NCBI RefSeq assembly: GCF_029227915.1
Contig: NC_079877.1
Coordinates: 32,825,851-32,889,850 of the forward strand
Reading direction: 5' to 3'
From: Hydractinia symbiolongicarpus
Lineage: Eukaryota; Cnidaria; Hydrozoa; Anthoathecata; Hydractiniidae
DNA length: 64,000 bases
This document shows positions 25,635 through 37,517 of the stretch, one piece after another. The first letter of the stretch is position 1; the number at the start of each line of letters is the position of its first letter. The notes beneath the pieces were generated by a model, which had not been told where the DNA came from, did not search any database, and worked only from the letters and a program-made list of their open reading frames with translations. Made by a program: the position numbers and the translations under genes.

Positions 25635-27663
25635 TTGGAAAATGAGTTTACTCCCTGGGTACTTCCTTTGTATACTTTTGACTATACGGGCCGAGTCCGG
25701 GATTTACGGGAAATCGCACGTTCTCGTTTGCCGGCGATTAAACTTCTTTTATTCAGCGTTTCATCAAAAATGAAAACATTTTTAAAAACTACAAGTCTCA
25801 TGCGTTGTAGTGGTGAAAAAGTAATTTAAAAAATCGTTCGGAAAATGAGTTTACTCCCTGGGTACTTTCTTTGTATACTTTTGACTATACGGGCCGAGTC
25901 CGAGGCTTACGGGAAATGGCAGGTTTTCGTTTCCCGGCGATTAAACTTCTTTTATTCAGCTTCTCATCAATAATGAAAATATTTTTAAAAACTATAAGTC
26001 TCATGGGCTTTAGTGGTGAAATAATAATTTAAAAAATCGTTCGGGAAATGAGTTTACACCCCGGGTACTTTCTTTGTATACTTTTGACTATACGGGCCGA
26101 GTCCGGGATTTACGGGAAATCGCAGGTTTTCGTTTGCCGGCGATTAAACTTCTTTTATTCAGCGTCTCATCAAAAATGAAAACATTTTTGAAAACTACAA
26201 CTCTCATGCGTTGTAGTGGTGAAAAAGTAATTTAAAAAATCGTTCGGGAAATGGGGTTACTCCCTGGGTACTTTCTTTGTATACTTTTGACTATACGGGC
26301 CGAGTCCGGGATTTACGGGAAGTCGCGGGTTTTCGTTTGCCGGCGTTTAAACTTCTTTTATTCAGCGTCTCATCAAAAATGAAAACATTTTTGAAAACTA
26401 CAACTCTCATGCGTTTTAGTGGTGAAAAAGTAATTTAAAAAATCGTTCGGGAAATGAGTTTACTCCCTGGGTACTTTCTTTGTATACTTTTGACTATGCG
26501 GGCCGAGTCCGGGGTTTACGGGAAACGGCGGGTTTTCGTTTGCCGGCGATTAAACTTCTTTTATTCAGCGTCTCACCAAAAATGAAAACATTTTTAAAAA
26601 CTACAAGTCTCATGGGCTTTAGTGGTGAAATAATAATTTAAAAAATCGTTTGGGAAATGAGTTTACTCCCGGGGTACTTTCTTTGTATACTTTTGACTAT
26701 ACGGGCCGAGTCTGGGATTTACGGGAAATCGCACGTTTTCGTTTGCCGGCGATTAAACTTCTTTTATTCAGCGTCTCGTCAGAAATGAAAATATTTTTGA
26801 AAACTCCAAGTCTCATGCGTTTTAGTGGTGAAAAAATAATTTAAAAAATCGTTCGGGAAATGAGTTTACACCCTGGGTACTATCTTTGTATACTTTTGAC
26901 TATACGGGCCGAGTCCAGGATTTAAAGGAAATCGCAGGTTTTCGTTTGCCGGCGATTAAACCACTTTAATTAAGCGTCTCATCAAAAATGAAAACATTTC
27001 TAAAAACTACAAGTCTCATGCGTTTTAGTGGTGAAAAAATAATTTAAAAATTCGTTCGGGAAATGAGTTTACTCACTGGGTACTTTCCTTGTATACTTTT
27101 GACTATACGGGACGAGTCCGGGATTTACGGGAAATCGCATGTTTTCGTTTGCCGGCGATTAAACTCCTTTTATTCAGCGTCTCATCAAAAATGAAAACAT
27201 TTTTGAAAACTACAAGTCTCAAGCGTTTTAGTGGTGAAAAGATAATTTAAAAAATCGTTTTGGAAATGAGTTTACTCACAGGGTACTTTCTTTGTATCTT
27301 TTGACTATACGGGCCAAGCCCGGGATTTACGGGAAATCACGGGTTTTCGTTTGCCGGCGATTAAACCACTTTCATTAAGCGTCTCATCAAAAATGAAAAC
27401 ATTTCTGAAAACTACAAGTCTCATGCGTTTTAGTGGTGAAAAAATAATTTAAAAATTCGTTCGGGAAATGAGATTACTCACTGGGTACTTTCCTTGTATA
27501 CGTTTGACTATACGGGCCGAGTCCGGGATTTACTGGAAATCGCGGGTTTTTGTTTGCCGGCGATTAAACTTCTTTTATTCAGCGTCTCATCAAAAATAAA
27601 AACATTTTTAAAAACTACAAGTCTCATGGGCTTTAGTGGTGAAATAATAATTTAAAAAATCGT
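25635..27663. repeat. Complete decamer HOR, J-A-B-C-D-E-F-G-H-I (2,029 bp)
   Basis: J 25635, A 25838, B 26041, C 26244, D 26447, E 26650, F 26853, G 27056, H 27259, I 27461, then J again at 27664. Third full pass through all ten types. E here carries GAGTCTGGG and GTCAGAAATG variants absent from the other E copies. Confidence 0.9.
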
Positions 27664-30600
27664 TTGGAAAATGAGTTTACTCCCTGGGTACTTCCTTTGT
27701 TTACTTTTGACTATACGGGCCGAGTCCGGGATTTACGGGAAATCGCACGTTCTCGTTTGCCGGCGATTAAACTTCTTTTATTCAGAGTTTCATCAAAAAT
27801 GAAAACATTTTTAAAAACTACAAGTCTCATGCGTTGTAGTGGTGAAAAAGTAATTTAAAAAATCGTTCGGAAAATGAGTTTACTCCCTGGGTACTTTCTT
27901 TGTATACTTTTGACTATACGGGCCGAGTCCGGGGCTTACGGGAAATGGCGGGTTTTCGTTTGCCGGCGATTAAACTTCTTTTATTCAGCGTCTCCTCAAT
28001 AATGAAAATATTTTTAAAAACTATAAGTCTCATGGGCTTTAGTGGTGAAATAATAATTTAAAAAATCGTTCGGGAAATGAGTTTACACCCCGGGTACTTT
28101 CTTTGTATACTTTTGACTATACGGGCCGAGTCCGGGATTTACGGGAAATCGCAGGTTTTCGTTTGCCGTCGATTAAACTTCTTTTATTCAGCGTCTCATC
28201 AAAAATGAAAACATTTTTGAAAACTACAACTCTCATGCGTTGTAGTGGTGAAAAAGTAATTTAAAAAATCGTTCGGGAAATGGGGTTACTCCCTGGGTAC
28301 TTTCTTTGTATACTTTTGACTATACGGGCCGAGTCCGGGATTTACGGGAAGTCGCGGGTTTTCGTTTGCCGGCGTTTAAACTTCTTTTATTCAGCGTCTC
28401 ATCAAAAATGAAAACATTTTTGAAAACTACAACTCTCATGCGTTTTAGTGGTGAAAAAATAATTTAAAAAATCGTTCGGGAAATGAGTTTACTCCCTGGG
28501 TACTTTCTTTGTATACTTTTGACTATGCGGGCCGAGTCCGGGGTTTACGGGAAACGGCGGGTTTTCGTTTGCCGGCGATTAAACTTCTTTTATTCAGCCT
28601 CTCATCAAAAATGAAAACATTTTTGAAAACTACAAGTCTCAAGCGTTTTAGTGGTGAAAAGATAATTTAAAAAATCGTTTTGGAAATGAGTTTACTCACA
28701 GGGTACTTTCTTTGTATACTTTTGACTATACGGGCCAAGCCCGGGATTTACGGGAAATCACGGGTTTTCGTTTGCCGGCGATTAAACCACTTTCATTAAG
28801 CGTCTCATCAAAAATGAAAACATTTCTGAAAACTACAAGTCTCATGCGTTTTAGTGGTGAAAAAATAATTTAAAAATTCGTTCGGGAAATGAGATTACTC
28901 ACTGGGTACTTTCCTTGTATACGTTTGACTATACGGGCCGAGTCCGGGATTTACTGGAAATCGCGGGTTTTCGTTTGCCGGCGATTAAACTTCTTTTATT
29001 CAGCCTCTCATCAAAAATAAAAACATTTTTAAAAACTACAAGTCTCATGCGTTGTAGTGGTGAAAAAGTAATTTAAAAAATCGTTTGGAAAATGAGTTTA
29101 CTCCCTGGGTACTTCCTTTGTATACTTTTGACTATACGGGCCGAGTCCGGGATTTACGGGAAATCGCACGTTCTCGTTTGCCGGCGATTAAACTTCTTTT
29201 ATTCAGCGTTTCATCAAAAATGAAAACATTTTTAAAAACTACAAGTCTCATGCGTTGTAGTGGTGAAAAAGTAATTTAAAAAATCGATCGGGAAATGAGT
29301 TTAATCCCTGGGTACTTTCTTTGTATACTTTTGACTATGCGGGCCGAGTCCGGGGTTTACGGGAAATGGCGGGTTTTCGTTTGCCGGCGATTAAACTTCT
29401 TTTATTCAGCCTCTCATCAAAAATGAAAACATTTTTGAAAACTACAAGTCTCAAGCGTTTTAGTGGTGAAAAGATAATTTAAAAAATCGTTTTGGAAATG
29501 AGTTTACTCACAGGGTACTTTTTTTGTATCTTTTGACTATACGGGCCAAGCTCGGGATTTACGGGAAATCACGGGTTTTCGTTTGCCGGCGATTAAACCA
29601 CTTTCATTAAGCGTCTCATCAAAAATGAAAACATTTCTAAAAACTACAAGTCTCATGCGTTTTAGTGGTGAAAAAATAATTTAAAAATTCGTTCGGGAAA
29701 TGAGATTACTCACTGGGTACTTTCCTTGTATACGTTTGACTATACGGGCCGAGTCCGGGATTTACTGGAAATCGCGGGTTTTCGTTTGCCGGCGATTAAA
29801 CTTCTTTTATTCAGCGTCTCATCAAAAATAAAAACATTTTTAAAAACTACAAGTCTCATGGGCTTTAGTGGTGAAATAATAATTTAAAAAATCGTTTGGA
29901 AAATGAGTTTACTCCCTGGGTACTTCCTTTGTATACTTTTGACTATACGAGCCGAGTCCGGGATTTACGGGAAATCGCACGTTCTCGTTTGCCGGCGATT
30001 AAACTTCTTTTATTTAGCGTTTCATCAAAAATGAAAACATTTTTAAAAACTACAAGTCTCATGCGTTGTAGTGGTGAAATAGTAATTTAAAAAATCGTTC
30101 GGAAAATGAGTTTACTCCCTGGGTACTTTCTTTGTATACTTTTGACTATACGGGCCGAGTCCGGGGCTTACGGGAAATGGCGGGTTTTCGTTTGCCGGCG
30201 ATTAAACTTCTTTTATTCAGCGTCTCATCAATAATGAAAACATTTTTAAAAACTATAAGTCTCATGGGCTTTAGTGGTGAAATAATAATTTAAAAAATCG
30301 TTCGGGAAATGAGTTTACACCCCGGGTACTTTCTTTGTATACTTTTGACTATACGGGCCGAGTCCGGAATTTACGGGAAATCGCAGGTTTTCGTTTGCCG
30401 GCGATTAAACTTCTTTTATTCAGCGTCTCATCAAAAATGAAAACATTTTTGAAAACTACAAGTCTCATGCGTTGTAGTGGTGAAAAAGTAATTTAAAAAA
30501 TCGTTCGGGAAATGGGGTTACTCCCTGGGTACTTTCTTTGTATACTTTTGACTATACGGGCCGAGTCCGGGATTTACGGGAAGTCGCGGGTTTTCGTTTG

Positions 30601-31635
30601 CCGGCGTTTAAACTTCTTTTATTCAGCGTCTCATAAATAATGAAAACATTTTTAAAAACTATAAGTCTCATGGGCTTTAGTGGTGAAATAATAATTTAAA
30701 AAATCGTTCGGGAAATGAGTTTACACCCCGGGTACTTTCTTTGTATACTTTTGACTATACGGCCGATCCGGGATTTACGGGAAATCGCAGGTTTTCGTTT
30801 GCCGGCAATTAAACTTCTTTTATTCAGCGTCTCATCAATAATGAAAACATTTTTAAAAACTATAAGTCTCATGGGCTTTAGTGGTGAAATAATAATTTAA
30901 AAAATCGTTCGGGAAATGAGTTTACACCCCGGGTACTTTCTTTGTATACTTTTGACTATACGGGCCGAGTCCGGGATTTACGGGAAATCGCAGGTTTTCG
31001 TTTGCCGGCGATTAAACTTCTTTTATTCAGCGTCTCATCAAAAATGAAAACATTTTTGAAAACTACAAGTCTCATGCGTTGTAGTGGTGAAAAAGTAATT
31101 TAAAAAATCGTTCGGGAAATGGGGTTACTCCCTGGGTACTTTCTTTGTATACTTTTGACTATACGGGCCGAGTCCGGGATTTACGGGAAGTCGCGGGTTT
31201 TCGTTTGCCGGCGTTTAAACTTCTTTTATTCAGCGTCTCATCAAAAATGAAAACATTTTTGAAAACTACAACTCTCATGCGTTTTAGTGGTGAAAAAATA
31301 ATTTAAAAAATCGTTCGGGAAATGAGTTTACTCCCTGGGTACTTTCTTTGTATACTTTTGACTATACGGGCCGAGTCCGGGGCTTACGGGAAATGGCGGG
31401 TTTTCGTTTGCCGGCGATTAAACTTCTTTTATTCAGCGTCTCATCAATAATGAAAACATTTTTAAAAACTATAAGTCTCATGGGCTTTAGTGGTGAAATA
31501 ATAATTTAAAAAATCGTTCGGGAAATGAGTTTACACCCCGGGTACTTTCTTTGTATACTTTTGACTATACGGGCCGAGTCCGGGATTTACGGGAAATCGC
31601 AGGTTTTCGTTTGCCGGCGATTAAACTTCTTTTAT
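27664..31635. repeat. Short mixed HORs: 7-mer, 4-mer and A/B/C runs
   Basis: 27664-29084 is a 7-mer (J-A-B-C-D/G-H-I, 1,421 bp). 29085-29895 is a 4-mer (J-D-H-I, 811 bp). From 29896 the order is J, A, B, C (ending with an A tail), B, B-like, C, A-like, B, with monomers at 30099, 30302, 30505, 30708, 30909, 31112, 31315 and 31518. Some H monomers here have regained the full GTATACTTTTG and are 203 bp. B at 30708 lost two bases in the GGCCGATCCGGG segment. Variation between copies is higher than at 8-18 kb, as expected toward the edge of a homogenised domain. Confidence 0.8.
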
Positions 31636-33547
31636 TCAGCGTCTCATCAAAAATGAAAACATTTTTGAAAACTACAAGTCTCATGCGTTGTAGTGGTGAA
31701 AAAGTAATTTAAAAAATCGTTCGGGAAATGGGGTTACTCCCTGGGTACTTTCTTTGTATACTTTTGACTATACGGGCCGAGTCCGGGATTTACGGGAAGT
31801 CGCGGGTTTTCGTTTGCCGGCGTTTAAACTTCTTTTATTCAGCGTCTCATCAAAAATGAAAACATTTTTGAAAACTACAACTCTCATGCGTTTTAGTGGT
31901 GAAAAAATAATTTAAAAAATCGTTCGGGAAATGAGTTTACTCCCTGGGTACTTTCTTTGTATACTTTTGACTATGCGGGCCGAGTCCGGGGTTTACGGGA
32001 AATGGCGGGTTTTCGTTTGCCGGCGATTAAACTTCTTTTATTCAGCCTCTCATCTAAAATGAAAACATTTTTGAAAACTACAAGTCTCAAGCGTTTTAGT
32101 GGTGAAAAGATAATTTAATAAATCGTTTTGGAAATGAGTTTACTCACAGGGTACTTTCTTTGTATACTTTTGACTATACGGGCCAAGCCCGGGATTTACG
32201 GAAAATCACGGGTTTTCGTTTGCCGGCGATTAAACCAATTTCATTAAGCGTCTCATCAAAAATGAAAACATTTCTGAAAACTACAAGTCTCATGCGTTTT
32301 AGTGGTGAAAAAATAATTTAAAAATTCGTTCGGGAAATGAGATTACTCACTGGGTACTTTCCTTGTATACGTTTGACTATACGGGCCGAGTCCGGGATTT
32401 ACTGGAAATCGCGGGTTTTCGTTTGCCGGCGATTAAACTTCTTTTATTCAGCGTCTCATCAAAAATAAAAATATTTTTAAAAACTACAAGTCTCATGCGT
32501 TGTAGTGGTGAAAAAGTAATTTAAAAAATCGTTTGGAAAATGAGTTTACTCCCTGGGTACTTCCTTTGTATACTTTTGACTATACGGGTCGACTCCGGGA
32601 TTTACGGGAAATCGCACGTTCTCGTTTGCCGGCGATTAAACTTCTTTTATTCAGCGTTTCATCAAAAATGAAAACATTTTTAAAAACTACAAGTCTCATG
32701 CGTTGTAGTGGTGAAAAAGTAATTTAAAAAATCGTTCGGAAAATGAGTTTACTCCCTGGGTACTTTCTTTGTATACTTTTGACTATACGGGCCGAGTCCG
32801 GGGCTTACGGGAAATGGCGTGTTTTCATTTGCCGGCAATTAAACTTCTTTTATTCAGCGTCTCATCAATAATGAAAACATTTTTAAAAACTATAAGTCTC
32901 ATGGGCTTTAGTGGTGAAATAATAATTTAAAAAATCGTTCGGGAAATGAGTTTACACCCCGGGTACTTTCTTTGTATACTTTTGACTATACGGGCCGAGT
33001 CCGGGATTTACGGGAAATCGCAGGTTTTCGTTTGTCGGCGATTAAACTTCTTTTATTCAGCGTCTCATCAAAAATGAAAACATTTTTGAAAACTACAAGT
33101 CTCATGCGTTTTAGTGGTGAAAAGATAATTTAAAAAATCGTTCGGGAAATGGGTTTACTCCCTGGGTACTTTCTTTGTATACTTTTGACAATACATGCCG
33201 AGTCCGGGATTTACGGGAAGTCGCGGGTTTTCGTTTGCCGGTGTTTAAACTTCTTTTATTCAGCGTCTCATCAAAAATGAAAACATTTTTGAAAACTACA
33301 ACTCTCATGCGTTTTAGTGGTGAAAAAATAATTTAAAAAATCGTTCGGGAAATGAGTTTACTCCCTGGGTACTTTCTTTGTATACTTTTGACTATGCGGG
33401 CCGAGTCAGGGGTTTACGGGAAATGGCGGGTTTTCGTTTGCCGGCGATTAAACTTCTTTTATTCAGCCTCTCATCAAAAATGAAAACATTTTTAAAAACT
33501 ACACGTCTCATGCATTTTAGTGGTGAAAAGATAATTTAAAAATTCGT

Positions 33548-35575
33548 TCGGGAAATGAGTTTACTCACTGGGTACTTTCCTTGTATACCTTTGACTATAC
33601 GGGCCGAGTCCGGGATTTACTGGAAATCGCGGGTTTTCGTTTGCCGGCGATTAAACTTCTTTTATTTAGCGTCTCATCAAAAATGAAAACATTTTTAAAA
33701 ACTACAAGTCTCATGGGCTTTAGTGGTGAAATAATAATTTAAAAAATCGTTTAAGAATGGAGTTTACTCCCTGGGTACTTTCTTTGTATACTTTTGACTA
33801 TACGGGCCGAGTCCGGGATTTACGGGAAATCGCACGTTTTCGTTTGCCGGCGATTAAACTTCTTTTATTCAGCGTCTCGTCAAAAATGAAAATATTTTTG
33901 AAAACTACAAGTCTCATGTGTTTTAGTGGTGAAAAAATAATTTAAAAAATCGTTCGGGAAATGAGTTTACACCCTGGGTACTATCTTTGTATACTTTTGA
34001 CTATACGGGCCGAGTCCAGAATTTAAAGGAAATCGCAGGTTTTCGTTTGCCGGCGATTAAACCACTTTAATTAAGCGTCTCATCAAAAATGAAAACATTT
34101 CTGAAAACTACAAGTCTCATGCGTTTTAGTGGTGAAAAAATAATTTAAAAATTCGTTCGGAAAATGAGTTTACTCACTGGGTACTTTCCTTGTATACTTT
34201 TGACTATACGGGACGAGTCCGGGATTTACGGGAAATTGCATGTTTTCGTTTGCCGGCGATTAAACTTCTTTTATTCAGCGTCTCATCAAAAATGAAAACA
34301 TTTTTAAAAACTACAAGTCTCATGAGCTTTAGTGGTGAAATAATAATTTAAAAAATCGTTTGGGAAATGAGTTTACTCCCTGGGTACTTTCTTTGTATAC
34401 TTTTGACTATACGGGCCGAGTCCGGGATTTACGGGAAATCGCAGGTTTTCGTTTGCCGGTGATTAAACCACTTTTATTAGGCGTCTCATCAAAAATGAAA
34501 ACATTTTTGAAAACTACAAGTCTCATGCGTCTTAGTGGTGAAAAAATAATTTAAAAAATCGTTCGGGAAATGAGTTTACACCCTGGGTACTTTCTTTGTA
34601 TACTTTTGACTATACGAGCCGACTCCGGGATTTACGGGAAATCGCAGGTTTTCGTTTGCCGGCGATTAAACTTCTTTTATTCAGTGTCTCATCAAAAATG
34701 AAAACATTTTTAAAAACTACAAGTCTCATGGGCTTTAGTGGTGAAATAATAATTTAAAAAATCGTTTGGGAAATGAGTTTACTCCCTGGGTACTTTCTTT
34801 GTATACTTTTGACTATACGGACCGAGACCGGGATTTACGGGAAATCGCAGGTTTTCGTTTGCCGGCGATTAAACTTCTTTTATTCAGAGTCTCGTCATTA
34901 TGAAAACATTTTTAAAAACTACAAGTCTCATGCGTTTAGTGGTAAAAAAATAATATATAAAATCGTTCGGGAAATTAGTTTACTCCCTGGGTACTTTCTT
35001 TGTATACTTTTGACTATACGGGCCGAGTCCAGGGTTTATGGGAAATGGCGGGTTTTCGTTTGCCGGCGATTAAACTTCCTTTATTCAGCGTCTCATCAAA
35101 AATGAAAACATTTTTGAAAACTACAAGTCTCACGCGTTTTAGTGGTGAAAATATAATTTAAAAAATCGTTTTGGAAATGAGTTTACTCACAGCGTACTTT
35201 CTTTGTATACATTCGTCTATACGGGCCAAGCCCGGGATTTACGGGAAATCGCGGGTTTTCGTTTGCCGGCTATTAAACCACTTTCATTAAGCGTCTCATC
35301 AAAAATGAAAACATTTCTGAAAACTACAAGTCTCATGCGTTTTAGTGGTGAAAAAATAATTTAAAAAATCGTTCGGGAAATGAGTTTACTCCCTGGATAC
35401 TTTCTTTGTATACTTTTGACTATACGGGCCGAGTCCGGGATTTACGGGAAGTCGCGGGTTTTCGTTTGCCGGCGATTACACTTCTTTTATTCAGCGTCTC
35501 ATCAAAAATAAAAACATTTTTAAAAACTACAAGTCTCATGGGCTTTAGTGTTGAAATAATAATTTAAAAAATCGT
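33548..35575. repeat. Transition monomers between left and right domains (copy 1)
   Basis: Monomers here combine left-type and right-type marks or match neither set. 33548 mixes G and I marks; 33751 is E-like but begins TTAAGAATGGAG; 33954 and 34157 are F-like and G-like; 34360 has ATTAAACCACTTTTATTAGG; 34563 has GAGCCGACTCC; 34766 is 201 bp with two small deletions; 35170 has a TTCGTCTATACGGG variant. Low similarity to neighbours suggests older, less homogenised units. The same stretch recurs at 39430-41457 because of the 5,882-bp duplication. Confidence 0.75.
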
Positions 35576-36833
35576 TCGGGAAATGAGTTTACACCCTTGG
35601 TACTTTCTTTGTATACTTTTGACTATACGGGGCGAGTCCGGGATTTACGGGAAATGGCAGGTTTTCGTTTGCCGGCGATTAAACTTCTTTCATTCAGCGT
35701 CTCATCAAAAATGAAAACATTTTTAAAAACTACAAGTCTCATGCGTTTTAGTGGTGAAAAAATAATTTAAAAAATCGTCCGTGAAATGAGTTTACTCCCT
35801 GGGTACTTTCTTTGTATACTTTTGATTATACGGGCCGAGTCCGGGATTTACAGGAAATCGCAGGTTTTCGTTTGCCGGCGATTAAACTTCTTTCATTCAG
35901 CGTCTCATCAAAAATGAAAACATTTTTGAAAACTACAAGTCTCCTGCGTTTTAGTGGTGAAAAAATAATTTAAAAAATCCTTCGGGAAATGAGTTTACTC
36001 CTTGGGTACATTCTTTGTATACATTCGACTATACGGGCCAAGCCCGGGATTTACGGGAAATCGCGGGTTTTCGTTTGCCGGCGATTAAGCTACTTTCATT
36101 AAGCGTCTCATCAAAAATGAAAACATTTTTAAAAACTACAAGTCTCATGGGTTAAGTGGTGAAATAATAATTTAAAAAATCTTTTGGGAAATGAGTTTAC
36201 ACCACGGGTACTTTCTTTGTATACTTTTGACTATACGGGCCGAGTCCAGGATTTACGGAAAATCGCAGGTTTTCGTTTGCCGGCGATTAAACTTCTTTTA
36301 TTCAGCGTCTCATCAAAAATGAAAACATTTTTGAAAACTACAAGTCTCATGCGTTTTAGTGGTGAAAAAATAATTTAAAAAATCGTTCGGGAAATGAGTT
36401 TACTCCCTGGGTACTTTCTTTGTATACTTTTGACTATACGGGCCGAGTCCGGGATTTACATGAAATAGCAGGTTTTCGTTTGCCGGCGAATAAACGTCTT
36501 TCATTCAGCGTATCATCAAAAGTGAAAACATTTTTGAAAACTACAAGTCTCATGCGTTTTAGTGGCGAAATAATAATTTAAAAAATCGTTTGGGAAATTA
36601 GTTTACTCCCTGGGTACTTTCTTTGTATACTTTTGACTATACGGGCCGAGTCCGAGATTTACGGGAAATCGCAGGTTTTCGTTTGCCGGCGATTAAACTT
36701 CTTTTACTCAGCGTCTCATCAGAAATGAAAACATTTTTGAAAACTACAAGTCTTATGCGTTTTAGTGGTGAAAAAATATTTTAAAAATCGTTATGGAAAT
36801 GAGTTTACTCACAGGGTACTTTCTTTGTATACA

Positions 36834-36847
36834 TTCGACTATACGGG
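36834..36847 (+). other. CENP-B-box-like motif with one spacer base missing (example)
   Basis: TTCGACTATACGGG at monomer positions 43-56 of an R4 monomer. The mammalian CENP-B box core is TTCG, four bases, A, two bases, CGGG; here there are three bases before the A. It recurs in R4, R5, R11 and R16 types. Types with TTTGACTATACGGG differ at the third base. Binding is not established, and the spacing difference is a real objection. Confidence 0.35.
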
Positions 36848-37517
36848 CCAAGCCCGGGATTTACGGGAAATCGCGGGTTTTCGTTTGCCGGCAATTAAAC
36901 CTCTTTCATTAAGCGTCTCATCAAAAATGAAAACATTTTTGAAAACTACAAGTCCCATGGGTTTTAGTGGTGAAAAAAAAATTTAAAAAATCGTTCGGGA
37001 AATGAGTTTACTCCATGGGTACTTTCTTTGTATACATTCGACTATACGGGCCAAGCCCGGGATTTACGAAAAATCGCGGGTTTACGTTTGCTGGCGATTA
37101 AACCACTTTCATTAAGCGTCTCATCAAAAATGAAAACATTTCTGAAAACTACAAGTCTCATGCGTTTTAGTGGTGAAAATTAATTTAAAAAATCGTTCGG
37201 GAAATGAGTTTACTCCCTGGGTACTTTCTTTGTATACTTTTAACTATACGGGCCGAGTCCGGGATTTACATGAAATAGCAGGTTTTCGTTTGCCGGCGAA
37301 TAAACGTCTTTCATTCAGCGTCTCATCAAAAGTGAAAACATTTTTGAAAACTACAAGTCTCATGCGTTTTAGTGGCGAAATAATAATTTAAAAAATCGTT
37401 TGGGAAATTAGTTTACTCCCTGGGTACTTTCTTTGTATACTTTTGACTATACGGGCCGAGTCCGAGATTTACGGGAAATCGCAGGTTTTTGTTTGCCGGC
37501 GATTAAACTTCTTTTAC

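Larger units (their letters stand above)
31636..37517. repeat. 29-mer block, copy 1 (5,882 bp), spanning the domain boundary
   Basis: All sequence from about 31636 to 37517 recurs 5,882 bp downstream. It begins with left-domain monomers C (31721), D, H, I, J (32533), A, B, C, D, passes through transition monomers from 33548, and ends in right-domain monomers R14 (35576), R15, R16, R1 (36184), R2, R3, R4, R5, R2, R3. I noticed about a dozen single-base differences between copies, for example 33914 T versus C and the GTCTCGTCATT versus GTCTCATCATT pair near 34890. Edges were set by the last shared base and are good to a few tens of bases. Confidence 0.92.

Noticed and set aside
33111-33308. Minus-strand 65-codon frames at 33111, 38993 and 53997
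   Set aside because: They are reverse readings of ordinary monomers. The first two are duplicates of each other.
34773-35105. 110-codon open frames from ATG at 34773 and 40655
   Set aside because: Small deletions inside transition monomers fuse frames of adjacent units. The second is just the 5,882-bp duplicate of the first.
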